A DNA stretch of 64,000 bases from Artocarpus heterophyllus (GCA_025403435.1 CM046330.1:19738239-19802238), one strand, 5' to 3'; shown: positions 32,991 through 46,233, counted from the first letter of the stretch. The notes: generated from the letters alone by a model not told the origin. Program-made: numbers and translations.

Positions 32991-34047
32991 GTGTTTTTAC
33001 AAGGTTCCCTCATTGTTGATATTTATATTAAGCAACCTTTGGGTTTTGTTGATGCTTAACATCCTAATCACGTGTATAAGCTTCATAAGGCCTTGTGCGG
33101 CATTCTCCATGTTCTACGACCATGATTCAACGAGTTACAAGGATTTTATTTCAATAATGGGTTCATTAATTCCCAATCCTATGCTTCCTTGTTTATTTAT
33201 ACTGGTGGCCCTCTAACTGTGTTTTTGCTTGTGCATGTTGATGATATTCTTATTACAGGAAATTTGATATCACTTCGTGACAAGTTCATTATCACCCTCG
33301 CACATCGGTTTTCTCTCAAGGATCTTGGCTATCTTAGTTATTTACTTGGTATTGAATTACTTCCCATAGCTGATGGAATGTTTCACAACAAATATACTTG
33401 CACGATCTGTTGCAATGCTTCAATTCAATGAAGTATCTACTCCTATAAGTTCCGTATGAGCTCTTCGTTTACAAGTCAACAACAATCCAACAAAGGCCAC
33501 TGAATATAAACAAACCATTGAAGCCATTTAATACCTCTCTGACAAGACCAAGTACCGCCTTTGCTATGAATAAATTGTTTATGCACCAGCCTTCACTGCA
33601 GCATTAGTCTGCGGTTAAAAGAGTTCTTCGCTATCTCAAAGTGACATCTATCTACGGAGTACTCAACCAAAAATCTACTTCGTTGAATTTGCACACCTCC
33701 AACGCAAGCTAGGCTCCTAACACAAATGATTGAACTTCCACTTTTGTTCATATTGTATTCTTAGGTGCCAGACCAATTAATTAGAGCTTCAAGAAACAAA
33801 AGACTACTGCATGATATTTGATTGAAGCAAAGTATCGGTTTGTCGCTTCTTCTACCAAGCTTAATTGGATTCAGAATCTTTTGGGCAAGCTTCACATTTC
33901 AGTAGCCACCTCTTCAAACTGTGAAATGTAGATGTAACTTACTTACGTACAAATCCAGTATTTCACTCCAGGTTGAAACATATAGCTATAAACTTCCAAT
34001 TTGTCTGTTATAAAATTTCCAAGAACAAGCTTTGAGTTTCACCCATG

Positions 34048-34052
34048 CATAT
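34048..34052. repeat. Target-site duplication CATAT (left) of G2
   Basis: CATAT is repeated exactly at 42611-42615 on the other side of G2. Removing G2 and one CATAT joins two parts of the same copia RNase H frame. Confidence 0.93.
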
Positions 34053-36339
34053 TGTCACGCCCCGGTGTACAGAAAGTGACGTGGTGATTACTTAAATTAA
34101 TTTAATAGAGTTTTTATTAAAAAATTTTAATTTAAGAAATTAATTAATTATATTAAAAATGCAATACAAATTAAAACCTTTGATCAATTATTAAAAATAG
34201 TAAAAACGGATAAGAAGGAAATAAAAGAAATAAAATAATAGAGAGGGCAAGGAGGGTACGTGTTCGGTCCCATCGGGCCTACAACGTGTGCACACACATA
34301 GTACCGACAATAAATTATTACAGTCACAGTCTAACATGAAAAATAAAATTTAAATAAGACATGCCTTGATTTACTACAGCTACTAACTTACTCAATATCC
34401 TCTATTGCTTGCGAATCCAGATAGTGGTCTCTCCGTCAATCCTAAGCTGGTTTCACATAAAGGGGAAAAGGGGGTGAAAGGATCAGTAGGACTATGTTTT
34501 AAAACAAATAAACAATTTAAACATGGAATTCACCTTTCAGGGAAGTGATTAGAAGAACAGGGTTAAACAAATAAATAAATTCGTTTAAATAAATCTTATA
34601 AAAAACAGTCCATCCAGAGAATACCTTTTTCTGCTTTTTGGGCAAACTATATTTATCACCACTGTAATAGCCCAGCTGGGTTTCGGGACCTGCCCCTAAG
34701 GTCGCACGCTGTACGACCCGATCTCTGATTATGGCATCATGCCCTTATGTGTATTTATTATTACTTAAATCCCATGTTACCAGTATTCTTAGTTACATTC
34801 ATTATTTAATTCATTAGGAGCATTCATTCTTCTAGAAATAATGAAAATTAATAAGAAGTTTATCTAAACCGTTCCTTAAAATTCATTTTAAAAGAAATCA
34901 CTTTGAAGGAGATCATTTGGTAAAAGATCATTTTGAAAGAAATCATATTGTGGCCAAAAGCCTCCTTTTACATTCAAAACATTTTATCATTTATTGAAAA
35001 CATTTTAAATAAAATCCTTTAAGGCCCAAAATCATTGAAAGCCTAGCTATCAAGGAAGGGGTAGAAGTCCTACCTTGATACTCATGCCGGTGTCCAACAC
35101 CTCAGTCTCAGTCCGCTACACGTTGGCTTCGCGGAACCTCAAACAACCTTAAACATAAACTAAGCTCATCAATTTCTAGCTTAGGATATTTTACATTACT
35201 AACCTTCCTCATGGTGTCCTAGTGTGCCATTTAGTTCGCAAATCATACTATAAAGTTTAAATTCTCAATCGGGGTTTAAAACAGCAAAAATGGGTGAAAA
35301 AGGACAAATTTTCACTATGTCCGGTCGGCCTACCAGTCTCCCTGGTTCGGCTTGCCGGTAAGCCAGGTTCGGCCTGCCGGTAAGCCAGGTCCGGTCGGCT
35401 AAACTTTTCTAGGTTCGGCCTGCCGAACGTATGAATTCGGCCTACCGTAGCCATGAATCCGGGCTGCCAAATTGAAAAATTCCAAAAATTTTCAGGCACG
35501 GGTTTTGGCCTTCCTGTGTCCAAATCCTCATTTTAACATGTTTTTCTCAGTTCTCAGGCATGAAAAAAATAAACATGTGATAGAAAAACATTATAAAACA
35601 CTTTTGAATCAATTTAAACAAGATTTGGACAAAGATTTTGAAAAATCCAAAAAATAAAGAAAAATAGAGAAAAATGAAAAATCTTGATTTAAATCTATTT
35701 TTCATCAAACAAAGCTTAGATTCTAGATATTTTAAGTTCCTCTAACCTAGATTGATGGTTTTCTAAACTTAAGGAAACTCAAATTTCAAAATACTAAGAA
35801 ATTTGAAAAGTTTAGAAAAGTTTCAAAATTTTGAAACTAACCTCGGATTGAAGCTTTGAATCGTGTTTTTTGTTGCTCAATCACGTTCCCTGAGCCTCCA
35901 ATCCACTAATCGGAAGCTTAGGCTTGATTTTTAAAACTCAAAATTTTGAGAAGAGAAGAGAGAGAAAGAGAGGCAGAGTGACAAGAGTGAGAGACGAGCG
36001 TGAGAGAGAGTGAGAGAAGAGAAAGAACGGGAGTGAGGGAGAGAAAGAGAGAGAGAGAAGGTATAAATGGAGAGAAAAATGAGCAGTCTCACTGTATGAA
36101 AACTATGTACCACTGTAAAACAAGATATGTTTGGCTTCTGACAAATTGTTTTGTTTCCAAAATTCAAAATAACAAACAAAAATAATTAGGAGTAATTTAA
36201 GAATCGTCAAGATAATAAAAAATAACATTAATTTAGAAATGCCACAAAATAGCCAAATTAAGTTTAAAAATACATCATGGCACACTAGTTTCACCATTTT
36301 ACTTACTAATATCACTTAATTAAATTTCAGGGCGTTACA
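34053..36339 (-). repeat. 3' LTR of G2
   Basis: 2287 bp. It keeps a segment near 34435-34625 that is missing from the right LTR. It contains a motif array (35320-35472) and a GA-rich tract (35943-36060). Confidence 0.9.
35320..35472 (-). repeat. Motif array in G2 3' LTR
   Basis: Units begin near 35320, 35346, 35368, 35390, 35414, 35436 and 35458; nearly all steps are 22 bp. Two adjacent units share the spacer TAAGCCAGG, suggesting a recent local duplication. Confidence 0.85.
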
Positions 36340-39300
36340 GCTCTCCACTACTTAAAGAAATTTTGTCCTCGAAATTCAAAAATCATCTTAAGTACAAAAT
36401 AAATGCGGATATGACTTCCACATGATCAATCCTGATTTCCATGTTTTCTCATCAACCTTGTGGTGCGACCACACCACTTTCATCAACAAAATCTCACAGC
36501 GCCTTAAATCTATCACCTTTCGGTCTAGAATCTAAGCCAGTACCTCTTAATAGGCCATGTTTCCTGAATCTGTACATTGCAAATCGAGACGATCTTGCTT
36601 GACATGAGCGAACATTCTAGAGCACTGACAAGCAGAATACGACATAAACATGAGAGAGTTTGGGAGGAAGATCAAGGCAATAAATGATCACCCCAACGCG
36701 TTAAGAATCTCGAACAACCCAACATACCTCGATGTATTTTCCCTTCGCACACCGAAATGCAAAACTCACTTACATGGTGAAGCCTTTAAGAAAACAGAAT
36801 CCCCTACCACGAATTCTAAAGGTTAGCATCTCCCATTCGCATAACTCTTCTATCTACCTTAAGTTGCTCTCAACTGATTACGTAACACAGTAGCCCTTTT
36901 TGTTGTTCTCGTAGGTCTCTCTGGGTTCAATAATGGTCTCGTTTTTTGGTCCTGCCTGAATCATCGACGATCGACACGACCGACCACATGGTACTTCGAA
37001 CGATATCATCCTAATGCCCGCTTGATAGTTACTGTTGTACCCAACTCAGCCAGACGTAAATGTCATGTCCAATTCCTGCGAAAATCCAATACACATACAT
37101 GCAATGTACCTCTAAAAAATCTGGATCCTTCGAACAAACCGCCTATTGGTCTAAGAATGAAAAGTCGCGCTAAAATCCAAGCATGTGCCCAAAGCTTCCT
37201 GAAAGCTATTCCAAAAACTTGTTGCGAACACTAGGACCTAATGAGGATAAAACGCATCGATTTCGTCGACTTGCCAACATTGACCCAAATCGCATCACGT
37301 CCTTGCTTCGTCCTCGGCAACCTAGAGAAGAAATCCGCCATGACATGCTCTCATGCTAAAGCTGACCAACGGGCTCCTAATGCTTGGCTGCCACCTGTAG
37401 ACAAATCATGCACTTGGCTATGTACGCTTGAGTATCTCCCTTTATGCTTTTCCACCAATACTGTCCCTAAAAAATGTGATGCATCTTCATGCTCCCTAGA
37501 TGAATGGCGAACTGAAACTTGCAAGCTTCACTCATCAAGGCTTTCATCACTCCCTCGATTGCCGACACTACCAGACGTTCCCTGAGACTACAACAATCCA
37601 CTGGTAGGAATACCTCCGGTCTTCAATCTGCTCCCCGGTCTGCATTCATGTCCACGCTCCCTGAAGATATTGGTCTCACCACTAATTTTGCCTCACCATC
37701 CGAACAAGTGCTGAATTCAAATCCCTAAGATACATCGACGCTGAATCAAAGTCTTCATAGTACTACGGCCCATTCTTGCTCACGGTAGCATGTCTCACCA
37801 GTCCTTTAGTGCCAATTATGCATGAATTTTTGAAGACCTTCTGCTGAGCACGACTACAACCACTATGGCCCTACCCAGATGATACTACAGCAAGATATCT
37901 TGGTCCTCCATGCATTTCACCTACCATTGCTACCTCAATTCAAAGTTCTCTGAGTGAACCAATACCTTGAGCCCCTATGATCCGAGAATACATAAAATAT
38001 CACTCCAACAAGTAGCTTCCCTAGATCCCTCAAAGCATAAATCACTACGACGAGCTTTAAATCATGAGTAGGGAAGTCCTGCTCACGAGGCTTTTACCGT
38101 TGCAATCCATAAGTCACCACTCGTCCATGCCACATCAACACACATCTAAGCTTTTGTCTTACTGCAACGGTGTAGATCCCATAAAACTCGTCACTGACTG
38201 ATGTAGCCAAAGCAGAAGTGATAGTTAACCGATCCCTCAACTATTGGAAAGCGCATCTACATCCTTCATCCCATTCAAACCTATCACTTGTCCCGATCAA
38301 CTGCGTCAATGGAGCCGCTACCTTTGGGAAAACCTTTCGTGAACTTTTCTGTAGTACCCGGCAAGTCCTAAAAAGCTATGAATCTCGACAGTGATTCTCA
38401 GTCGCCCCCACCATACTGTAGCCTCAATCTTAGACGAATCTATCGAGACACCTTACTCAAAATAATATGCTTCAAACTTGACCTTTTAGGCATCCAACTG
38501 GCGCTTCTGGATCACAAACCTGTTCTCGAGAAGTATCAGGAACTTCTAGCTGGTCAAATAACTCATCGATTCTAGGCCTGGGATATTCGTCCTTCATGGC
38601 GACCTGATTCAGTTGCAGATAACCAACGCGCAACCTAAGCGTACCATTGTGCCTCTTGGCAAATGAAACTAATGTATCCTATGCAGTCCTGAATATATCT
38701 TTCACCCGTAAGTTCCTGAAGCTGTTTCCTTAATTCCCTCATTCTTGCTAGCGCCAAACGACACGGTGCTACAAAAATCAAAGCGGTCCTCAGGAATAAC
38801 TTGACACCAACTTAATCCTCCCATTGCGATGCTAATCACGAAACTCTTCGAGGAAGACATCCTCAAACTCACTAGCCACCGATGTTGCTACATTTTTTTC
38901 CTACGACATCAGATTCCTCCCCTAGATCTAAGAGAAATATATGTATATATGTATATATAACATGCTAGGTCTCCCTCGTACACCTAGACATGTTTTCATG
39001 AGTTACTCGTTACTCGATCATTACCACCCGGGTAAACGATCATCGTCCCCCAATCTATCCCTAGGGTCAACTATTTAGCACGACAACTATAGTTGCACAT
39101 TCCTGGACATCCTGCACATTCCTAAGATCAATCATAAGTACTCATGGGGATCATGACCAAATTACTTCTCGAAGTCCCATCCCTAATCATTACCTCACAA
39201 GGTTTACACTTATAGTTCACACACACACACCCGTTCCAAGGGTGAAGTATTTGCTAAGGGTTCATCAAATTCTCCTGTTTCAACTCCCAAGGCATATAAA

Positions 39301-39450
39301 AATGAACTCGAAACAAGAGAATGAATGGCACCAATATTGAAGAGAACCAAAACTAAAGACTAAGAAACTGAGACCGTACTATCAACCAGTCACGTCACTG
39401 GTCTGAGTATCCAAACTCCCTAGAATTACTGTACAAACTCAAACTGGAGC
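36340..39450 (-). pseudogene. G2 pol remnant
   Basis: Follows the polypurine tract (CTCTCCACTACTTAAAG at 36341). It keeps the same order as G1: chromodomain/GPF-Y remains near 36400-36850, integrase near 36900-37600, RNase H and RT near 37700-38760, and protease near 39000-39400. Nucleotide similarity to 2100-5500 is evident throughout, but frames are broken every 50-200 bp. Large parts of RT are missing or unrecognisable around 38500. An AT-rich TATATGTA repeat lies at 38940-38960. Confidence 0.8.
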
Positions 39451-40464
39451 CTCTTCCTTCTCCTCTGCTAATGCTGCCACGTCCTGGGTTCATCGGCCGA
39501 TACTGCTGCTGAAGAAACTGATGAAGTTGAAACCAAAGAAGTTACTGAGGTGGAGATAAAGACTGAGGTTGAGGCTGACAGCTTACACCTTTTCCTGTCT
39601 AAGATCCTTGTCAAGTGTTTCTTACTGGACAACTCCTCCTGATGTGTCTCAGCTGCTGCAGAGATGGTAAGGGATGCTTCGTATGCTACTGGATGATCTG
39701 CTGCTTCCATTGCTATGCTACCATGCCGATTCTCTATCTAAGTTTGATGATCGCTACCTCTCCCATTACTCCGCTAGGGTCCTCTTGATGTTCTCACTCA
39801 ATCCTTGCTGTAGTGAGCATGATCTACTCCTATCGATAAGGCTAACAACTCTAACCTCCTAGAATTCTGAAGTCAAAAGACCACCAATTGCCGTTGAATG
39901 AATGCCTTAAGCCATTCTTCAAACTTGATACACTTTTCATGTCTAGATACCACGACGAAAGGAGCAAACTTGGCCAACTCATCAAACTTAACCTCGTGTT
40001 CCCGAACCGTCTTATCATCTTATTCCAACTAGTAGAATTCAACGATCCTTTGGTCTCTGCTTCCCTACAGAAATGACACTCACAGAACAATTCCTTGAAT
40101 CTTTCCCCATCGATACTCTCACCATTCTCCAAATGCTTTGCTTACCTTTATAGGTATCAGCACTGCCAATCAACTTACAAGCCATGAATTCCACTCGACA
40201 CACTACCGGTACACCAAGGATATCCAAACATTTTACTATTGAGTCTAACCGGTTTTCAGCCACCTATAGACCCTCATTTTCCATCAAAAGCCGGGGTAAA
40301 CACACGCCTAAGCTCCTTAAGGCACTCATGCTCGCGACTCCCCTCAAAAATTTCAGGCCTAATCCTAGCTGCCATTTGCCAAAAGTGGCGAATGATGTCC
40401 CTATCATTCCTTCCTTAATCATGAGACTTATGTCAGCCACAGCTGGATGATGCTCAGGTGCCAT
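39451..40464 (-). pseudogene. G2 gag remnant
   Basis: Starts MAPEHHPAVAD at 40464, matching the G1 gag start. Later pieces read AENRLDSIVKCLDILGVPVV and CRVEFMACKL (40039-40263), parallel to the G1 gag. The zinc knuckle region near 39600-39680 is too worn to read. Several frameshifts. Confidence 0.82.
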
Positions 40465-40551
40465 TCTCTCTCAATTCTAGAGACAAAATTAGACTATCAG
40501 AGGCTTTTCACTGTCGTACCTATGGTGCACAATTCCTAAGGTTCATAACCT

Positions 40552-40567
40552 TGAGCTCTAATACCAT
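40552..40567 (-). other. Degenerate primer site of G2
   Basis: Minus strand TGGTATTAGAGCTC next to the 5' LTR; one change from the initiator-Met site seen in G1. Confidence 0.75.
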
Positions 40568-40569
40568 TC

Positions 40570-42610
40570 TGTCACGCCCTAGAGTACGAGAGATGACGTG
40601 ACGATTGATTAAATTAATTTAATAGAGTTTTTATTAAAAATTTTCAATTTAAGGAATTAATTAATTATATTAAAAATGCGATACAAATTAAAACCTTTTA
40701 TCAATTATTAAAAATAGTAAAAACAAATAAGAAGGAAATAAAGGAAATAAAATAATAGAGAGGGCAAGGAGGGCACGTGTTGGGTCCCACTGGCCCACAA
40801 CGTGTGCACACACAAAGTACCGATAATAAATTACTACAGTCATAGTCCAACATGAAAAATAAAATTTAAATAATGCATGCCTTGATTTACTATAGCTAAT
40901 AACCTACTCAAGATCCTCTATTGCTCGTAAATTAGAACAATGGTCTCTCCTTTCTGGGCAAACCATATTTATCACCACCGTAGTGGCCCAGCTGGGATTT
41001 GGGACCTACCCCTAAGGTCGCACGCTACATGACCCGATCTTTGATTATGGCATCATGCCCTTATGTGTATTTATTATTACTTAAATCCCATGTTACCGAG
41101 TATTCTTAGTTACATTCATTATTTGATTCATTATGAGCATTCATTCTTCGAGAAATAATGAAAATTACTAAGAAGTTTATCTAAACCGTTCCTTGAAATT
41201 CATTTTAAAGGAAATCACTTTGAAGGAGATTATTTGGTAAAAGATCATTTTGAAAGAAATTAGGTTGTGGCCAAAAGCCTCCTTTTACATTCAAAACATT
41301 TTATCATTTATTGAAATCATTTTAAAAAAAAATCCCTTAAGGCCCAAAATCATTGAAAGCCTAGCTACCAAGGAAGGAGTAGAAGTCCTATCTCGATACT
41401 CGTGCCGGTGTCCCACACCGCAGTCTCGGTCCACTACACGTTGGCTCCGCGGAACCTCGAACAACCTTAAACATAAACTAAGCTCATCAATTTTTAGCTT
41501 AGGATATTGCACATTACTAGCCTTCCTCATGGTGTCTTAGTGTGCCATTTAGTTCGCAAAATCATACTATAAAGTTTAAATTCTCAATCGGGGTTTAAAA
41601 CAGCAAAAATGGGTGAAAAACGACAAATTTTTACTATACCCGGTCGGCCTGCTGGTTTCCCTAGTTTGGCCTGCCGGTAAGCCAGGTTCGATCGGCTGAA
41701 CTTGTCCAAGTTTGGCCTGCTGGACATATGAATTCGGCCTGCCGAATTGGAAAATTCTAAAAATTTCCAAGCACGGGTCTCGGCCTTCTCGTGTCCAAAT
41801 CCTCATTTTAATATGTTTTTCTCAATTCTCAGGCATGGGAAACATCAATAGGTGATAGAAAAACATTATAAAACACTTTTGAATCAAGTTAAATAAGATT
41901 TGGACAAAGATTTTGAAAAATCCCAAAAATAAAGAAAAATGGAGAAAAATAAAAAATCTTAATTCAAATCCCTTTTTGATCAAACAAAGCTTAGATTCTA
42001 GATATTCTAAGTTCCTCTAACCTAGATTGATGGTTTTCTAAGTTTAAGAAAACTCAAATTTCAAAATACTAAGAAATTTGAAAATTTTAGAAATTTGAAA
42101 CTAACCTCAGATCGAAGCTTTGAATCGTGTTTTTGGTTGCTCAATCACGTTCCCGAGCCTCTAATCCACTAATCCGAAGCTTGGGCTTGATTTTTAAAAC
42201 TCAAAATTTTGAGAAGAGAAGAGAGAGAAAGAGAGGCAGAGTGAAGAGAGTGAGAGACAAGCGTGAGAAAGAGTGAGAGAAGAGAGAGAATGGGAGTGAG
42301 GGAGAGAAAAAGAGAGAGAGAGGGTATAAATAGAGAGAAAAATGAGCGATCTCATTGTATGGAAACTGTATACCGCCCACGGTTTTGTAAAACAAGATAT
42401 GTTTGGCTTCTGATAAATTGTTTTGTTTCCAAAGTTCAAAATAACAAACAAAAATAATTAGGAGTAATTTAAGAATCGTCAAGATAATAAAAAATAACAT
42501 TAATTTAGAAATACTACAAAATAGCCAAATTAAGTTCAAAATACATCATGGCAGACTAGTTTCACCGTTTTACTTACAAATATCACTTAATTAAATTTGG
42601 GGGCATTACA
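40570..42610 (-). repeat. 5' LTR of G2
   Basis: 2041 bp. It lacks about 190 bp present in the left LTR (the break is near 40951) and about one to two motif units. Array remnants lie at about 41640-41750. GA-rich tract at 42216-42325. Confidence 0.9.
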
Positions 42611-42725
42611 CATATTGTTGATCGCCTTATTGATTCCCTGACAAAGGCTCTCTTTGATCAGGCATTTCTCAGACAACGTTGTAAAATTGACATTCACATT
42701 GAAAAGCCAATCTAGTGGAGAATAT
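42611..42725 (+). pseudogene. Old copia RNase H end, resumed after G2
   Basis: Immediately after the second CATAT the plus strand reads IVDRLIDSLTKALFDQAF, followed by LRQRCKIDIH, the C-terminal end of copia RNase H. It continues the frame left at 34052. A purine-rich GTGGAGA at about 42714 may be the polypurine tract, and 42725-42900 may be the following LTR, though no second copy was found. Confidence 0.85.
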
Positions 42726-43560
42726 TAGCGGAAATATCCCCAATAACCAATAAGTTTAAACTTTGTATTTCCACTAGATGCTACTGTTATTCAATTTTGT
42801 ATTTGTTATTTTGTTTCTCTTGTTATATGTTGGAAACAACTAATGTACTCAAGCTTGCGTAATTTCTCATCTCAACCAATATCAAACACGACCAAATTAA
42901 TCTATTCATTAAAAACCATTTTTTTTTTTTGCAGTTTAAAATAGTGAAGTTAAACTCTTTAAAGATTAAAAACAAAGTAGGATTATACGTAATATTTTAG
43001 AAGCAAAAATAAAAATAAGTCTTTTAAATATAAATATATTTAGAAATGGTAATTGCATTTCAAATTAAAATAGTACATTAATTTAGATGCAAAAGTCCAT
43101 GACGCATATAGTGACTCAACCCCAAGGACAGGGGATAAACACTTACAGGTTTGACCAAAACACTTAAGAGAATAATATGTGTATTAAGTTCTAACAAGAG
43201 AAAAATAAAGAAACATACAAATGGCTCTTTCAAACACAACTCTATAAATGGTGGACGACTCCGATCTAGCAAGATTGAGAGACTAAAAACACCAAAGCCT
43301 ACTATAATATAGAACACAAAAACTCACGGTTTGAACACAAGGACTATATTGGAAGATAGGGAGACAACAAAAAGCCAACAAAATAATAAAAACATGCTAC
43401 ATCTAAACAATGTAAACACGGTTGATTTTATTTTGACAAACACATAAATTAAAACTAGGCAAAACTCAAATAGCATTGGTGAAGACTCCGATGATAAGCC
43501 GACCACCACTAAGAATGGATGAGAACACCACAAAATTGTTTGGAAAGGGTGCTTATAATC
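42726..43560. other. AT-rich sequence, possible LTR remnant
   Basis: The first ~200 bp contains phrases common in copia LTRs (TGTTATTCAATTTTGTATTT). Minus-strand ORFs at 43078-43317 and 43324-43563 are in the same frame, F/L/V-rich and separated by one stop; they match nothing I know and are probably chance. Confidence 0.4.
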
Positions 43561-46233
43561 CAATTCTTATTTTGACATTGAGATATTATTATAAAGTATT
43601 TTTGTGCATTTTATTTAATAAAATGTTAATATTATTTATAAGTGTTATGTATAATACAAGCACATCATGTTCCATTACTTAATTGGAGATCCTTGATTAT
43701 GTATATGTTGAGAATAACATAGCAGCATATGTAACTTTATGGATAGAACAAAATAGTTGTTCATCAACAAGTGAATAAGGCTGGATATTTTATTTTACTA
43801 AGGTTGTGATGTTGTCTACTCTCAAATTGGTATAACTAAGGTCCACAATACCAGTTATGATATGATGACAAGTCATGAACCCGATATATCTTTTTATAGG
43901 TTAGGGTTAAAAAAATTAACCACGGGTCATTTTAGTGTCAACTCGAAACTTATTCATCTAAAAACATATTGTGTTTGGGTCAACATGCATAATACTAAAA
44001 TGACTCCTATGACCCACTATTAATTATTTAAAAATTTTTATAATATTTTTCCTATCATTAAATATACTCATAAGACAAAACCCTAGCTTACTTAATCTCA
44101 TACTAAACTTCAAACTAAATTGATTTTAACTCTTGAATAATAAGAAGATGATCTTAGTTTGATCGGTTGAGAATTTTTTATTTTTTTGGATTTGTTATTT
44201 TATTAGAATTGTTATTTTGTTGGATGTTTTTAAAAAAATTTATGACCTAACTTTTTGTTGTTGTAGTATAGAACTTATTTGATTTTGAGTAAATTTGTTT
44301 TGTGTTTGTGTTTATGTAATACTAGTGTAAATTTAAAGCTAAAAATAGGTCAAGAGTTAGTGCAAGTTACTAGAGTCATTGACAGGTTGCGGGTCATTAA
44401 CGGGTTGTAGGTTATTAGCGTTTCATAGGTTGCATAAGGAATAAGTTAGCACAAGTTGTGTTCGTGTCAACTCATATCAAAAGAGGTCATGTTGATGTTG
44501 AGATTTCTCAACCTATTTGTATCACGGGTTGGGTTAGTGTTGAGTCAGTTTATGTAAAAATTGACTCTCAACCTAACCCAGACCTGACCTACTGACACGA
44601 ATTGCCATCCCTAGGTACAATGACTAATTTGGGTCATTTGTAAAGTGTCACAGGATAGAGACATATAGATTAAGAATACGTTGAACCAGACCACAATAGA
44701 ATATATTCTTTGATAATTCTATTAATTTATAAAGAACTATTATTCTATTACTAGATGAATAATTTATGTATGGACCTTAATCTCGAGTGATTCGGGGACT
44801 CAAATCCATTGTACTATAGTTCTTCATTCACCAATAAGTGAGGGCATTAGGTAGACCAATATCTCAGTAATTTGGAAATATACTACATAAGGTAGGAGGG
44901 AAATTCTATCATAGACATGGAATTCATACCTTCATTTATGAAATATGATGGTATTCCCATGCAATATTAATTTGGGGTACTTGAGTGAATGATATCCTAT
45001 GTCTATTGGATGGACTAAACTTTATCTTTGATGTCTTCCTAGATAAAACACTTATTAGAGAATTATTAGTACTTGTAAACAAAGATATAATTAGAGGAGT
45101 ACAAATGAAATCATTTACCAACTCTAATTATGAATATTCATAGTGAAATGTCTCACCACATGCTAATTAACTGTACAAACAAAGATTTATGTAAGTGCTA
45201 CATAATCTTCTTGTAAATATAGTTATATATTCTTAGAGGACAACCTTGGTTCCTTATGGTGGCATGAAACAAGGTTAATAAGAAGATTTAATCAATTAAA
45301 GAGTTAAATTGAATAAAATATAATTATTGGAGCTTTGAATATATAAATTCACTCGGTCTCCATGCTAACTCAATTTTTTTGGGTTAAATAACAACATGTT
45401 TCCAATACCAAAAAAAATTTTCGACAAAATATTCATAAGTAAATATTTATTCATGTGATGGATAAGAATAATTATTTAATAATTATTTTATTTATTATTG
45501 TGAACAATTAAATACAATCATATAAGTTTTAAGTAATTTTACAAGTGTGGGATAGTTATTGGAGGTGACTACATAGAACAAATCATTCAAGACACACCAC
45601 ATGGCACTAAGATTGTGCGTGCCCTCCATGAGGAAGGGGCTCATGCATGCCCACCTCCTATAAGCAGGTGGGTGCAGATGGACTCAAACATTCTATCTAG
45701 ATTTTAGTGTCCTAAATGATGTTTAACTAATCATATTATGACATAGGCATCGAAATTAGATATAGGATTTGAATCCGTGCAAACTTTAATAGGGGTAGGA
45801 AAATGATTTTAATAACACACAAGAGGAGTCTCAAAAATATACAAGAGTTGTGAATTTTAGTAAGACTAAAATTAACCTCCATCTAGGTTTCCCTTTCTCT
45901 CCCTCCTTGAGAAAAGAAAACCTAGCCTTTAAGCATTGGAATAAATGAGAAAACTAGTAGTGCTACAAAGGTTAATGCACACAAACTAAGTATTCTAAAG
46001 AAAAGAGAATAGCATGGAAGACCAAACATTGAAAAGCCTTAGTGGTGCTACTACATTATAAGGATTATTCATTATGTGAAAGAACAAAGGGCTTCAGTAG
46101 ATCTTCATTTGTCGCTAAGTGATTAATCTCTCTAATTATTTATTTTATGTAACAAATATGTGAGATCCTTATGTTTTGGTTAAAATTTTTAAAATCTATT
46201 CCATTGCGTCTCTTGAAAACTTTTTAACCAACA
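43560..46233 (+). repeat. Very old copia LTR with internal insertion
   Basis: Faint but collinear similarity to the plus-oriented LTRs at 15116 and 56336: AAGGTTGTGATGTTGTCTAC near 43801 parallels AAAGATTGTTATGTTGTCTA, and the end TCTATTCCATTGCGTCTCTT...CCAACA near 46195-46233 parallels the LTR terminus. The segment 43890-44615 is foreign to the LTR. Borders are uncertain. Confidence 0.45.
43890..44615. mobile_element. Possible small non-autonomous transposon
   Basis: Both halves are rich in GGGTCA/TGACCC and GACACGAA-type words, and the right end reads CACGAATTGCCATCCCTA. The word content and the CCATCCCTA end resemble a common family of plant non-autonomous elements whose ends read TAGGGATGGCAAT. 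A clean left terminus and target duplication were not found. Confidence 0.4.

Larger units (their letters stand above)
31975..34052 (+). pseudogene. Old copia pol: integrase end, RT, RNase H (broken)
   Basis: Degenerate plus-strand pol with many stops. Integrase C-terminal blocks are recognisable around 32000-32240 (HHASLPFFGIG, YATHKLESQSRPCVFMGYS). RT follows at 32560-33430: HYHQAMCEEFGLLTRNAT, GIDFHDTFS, LGFVDAKHPNHV and the catalytic region LVHVDDILITGN in the open piece 33189-33431, where the usual YVDD is HVDD. RNase H fragments follow to 34052. G2 is inserted at this point, and the frame resumes at 42611. Motifs point to the Ale/Ivana side of copia, unlike C2. Not functional. Confidence 0.85.
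34053..42610 (-). mobile_element. Degenerate gypsy element G2
   Basis: 8.56-kb minus-strand Ty3/gypsy element with two LTRs, an internal region related to G1 and a perfect CATAT duplication. The internal region is riddled with stops. LTR ends (TGTCACGCCCC ... GGCGTTACA) match those of G1, so G1 and G2 are sister families; internal identity is clearly lower than between the two G1 LTRs. Confidence 0.92.

Noticed and set aside
36000..36185. ORF of R/E-rich repeats MRESERRERTGVRERK
   Set aside because: Encoded by the GA tract of the G2 LTR; it is the CT-rich leader on the other strand, not a protein.
43078..43563. Two in-frame minus-strand ORFs of 79 aa, F/L/V-rich
   Set aside because: A stop separates them, and the composition follows T-rich DNA. 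No domain is recognisable.
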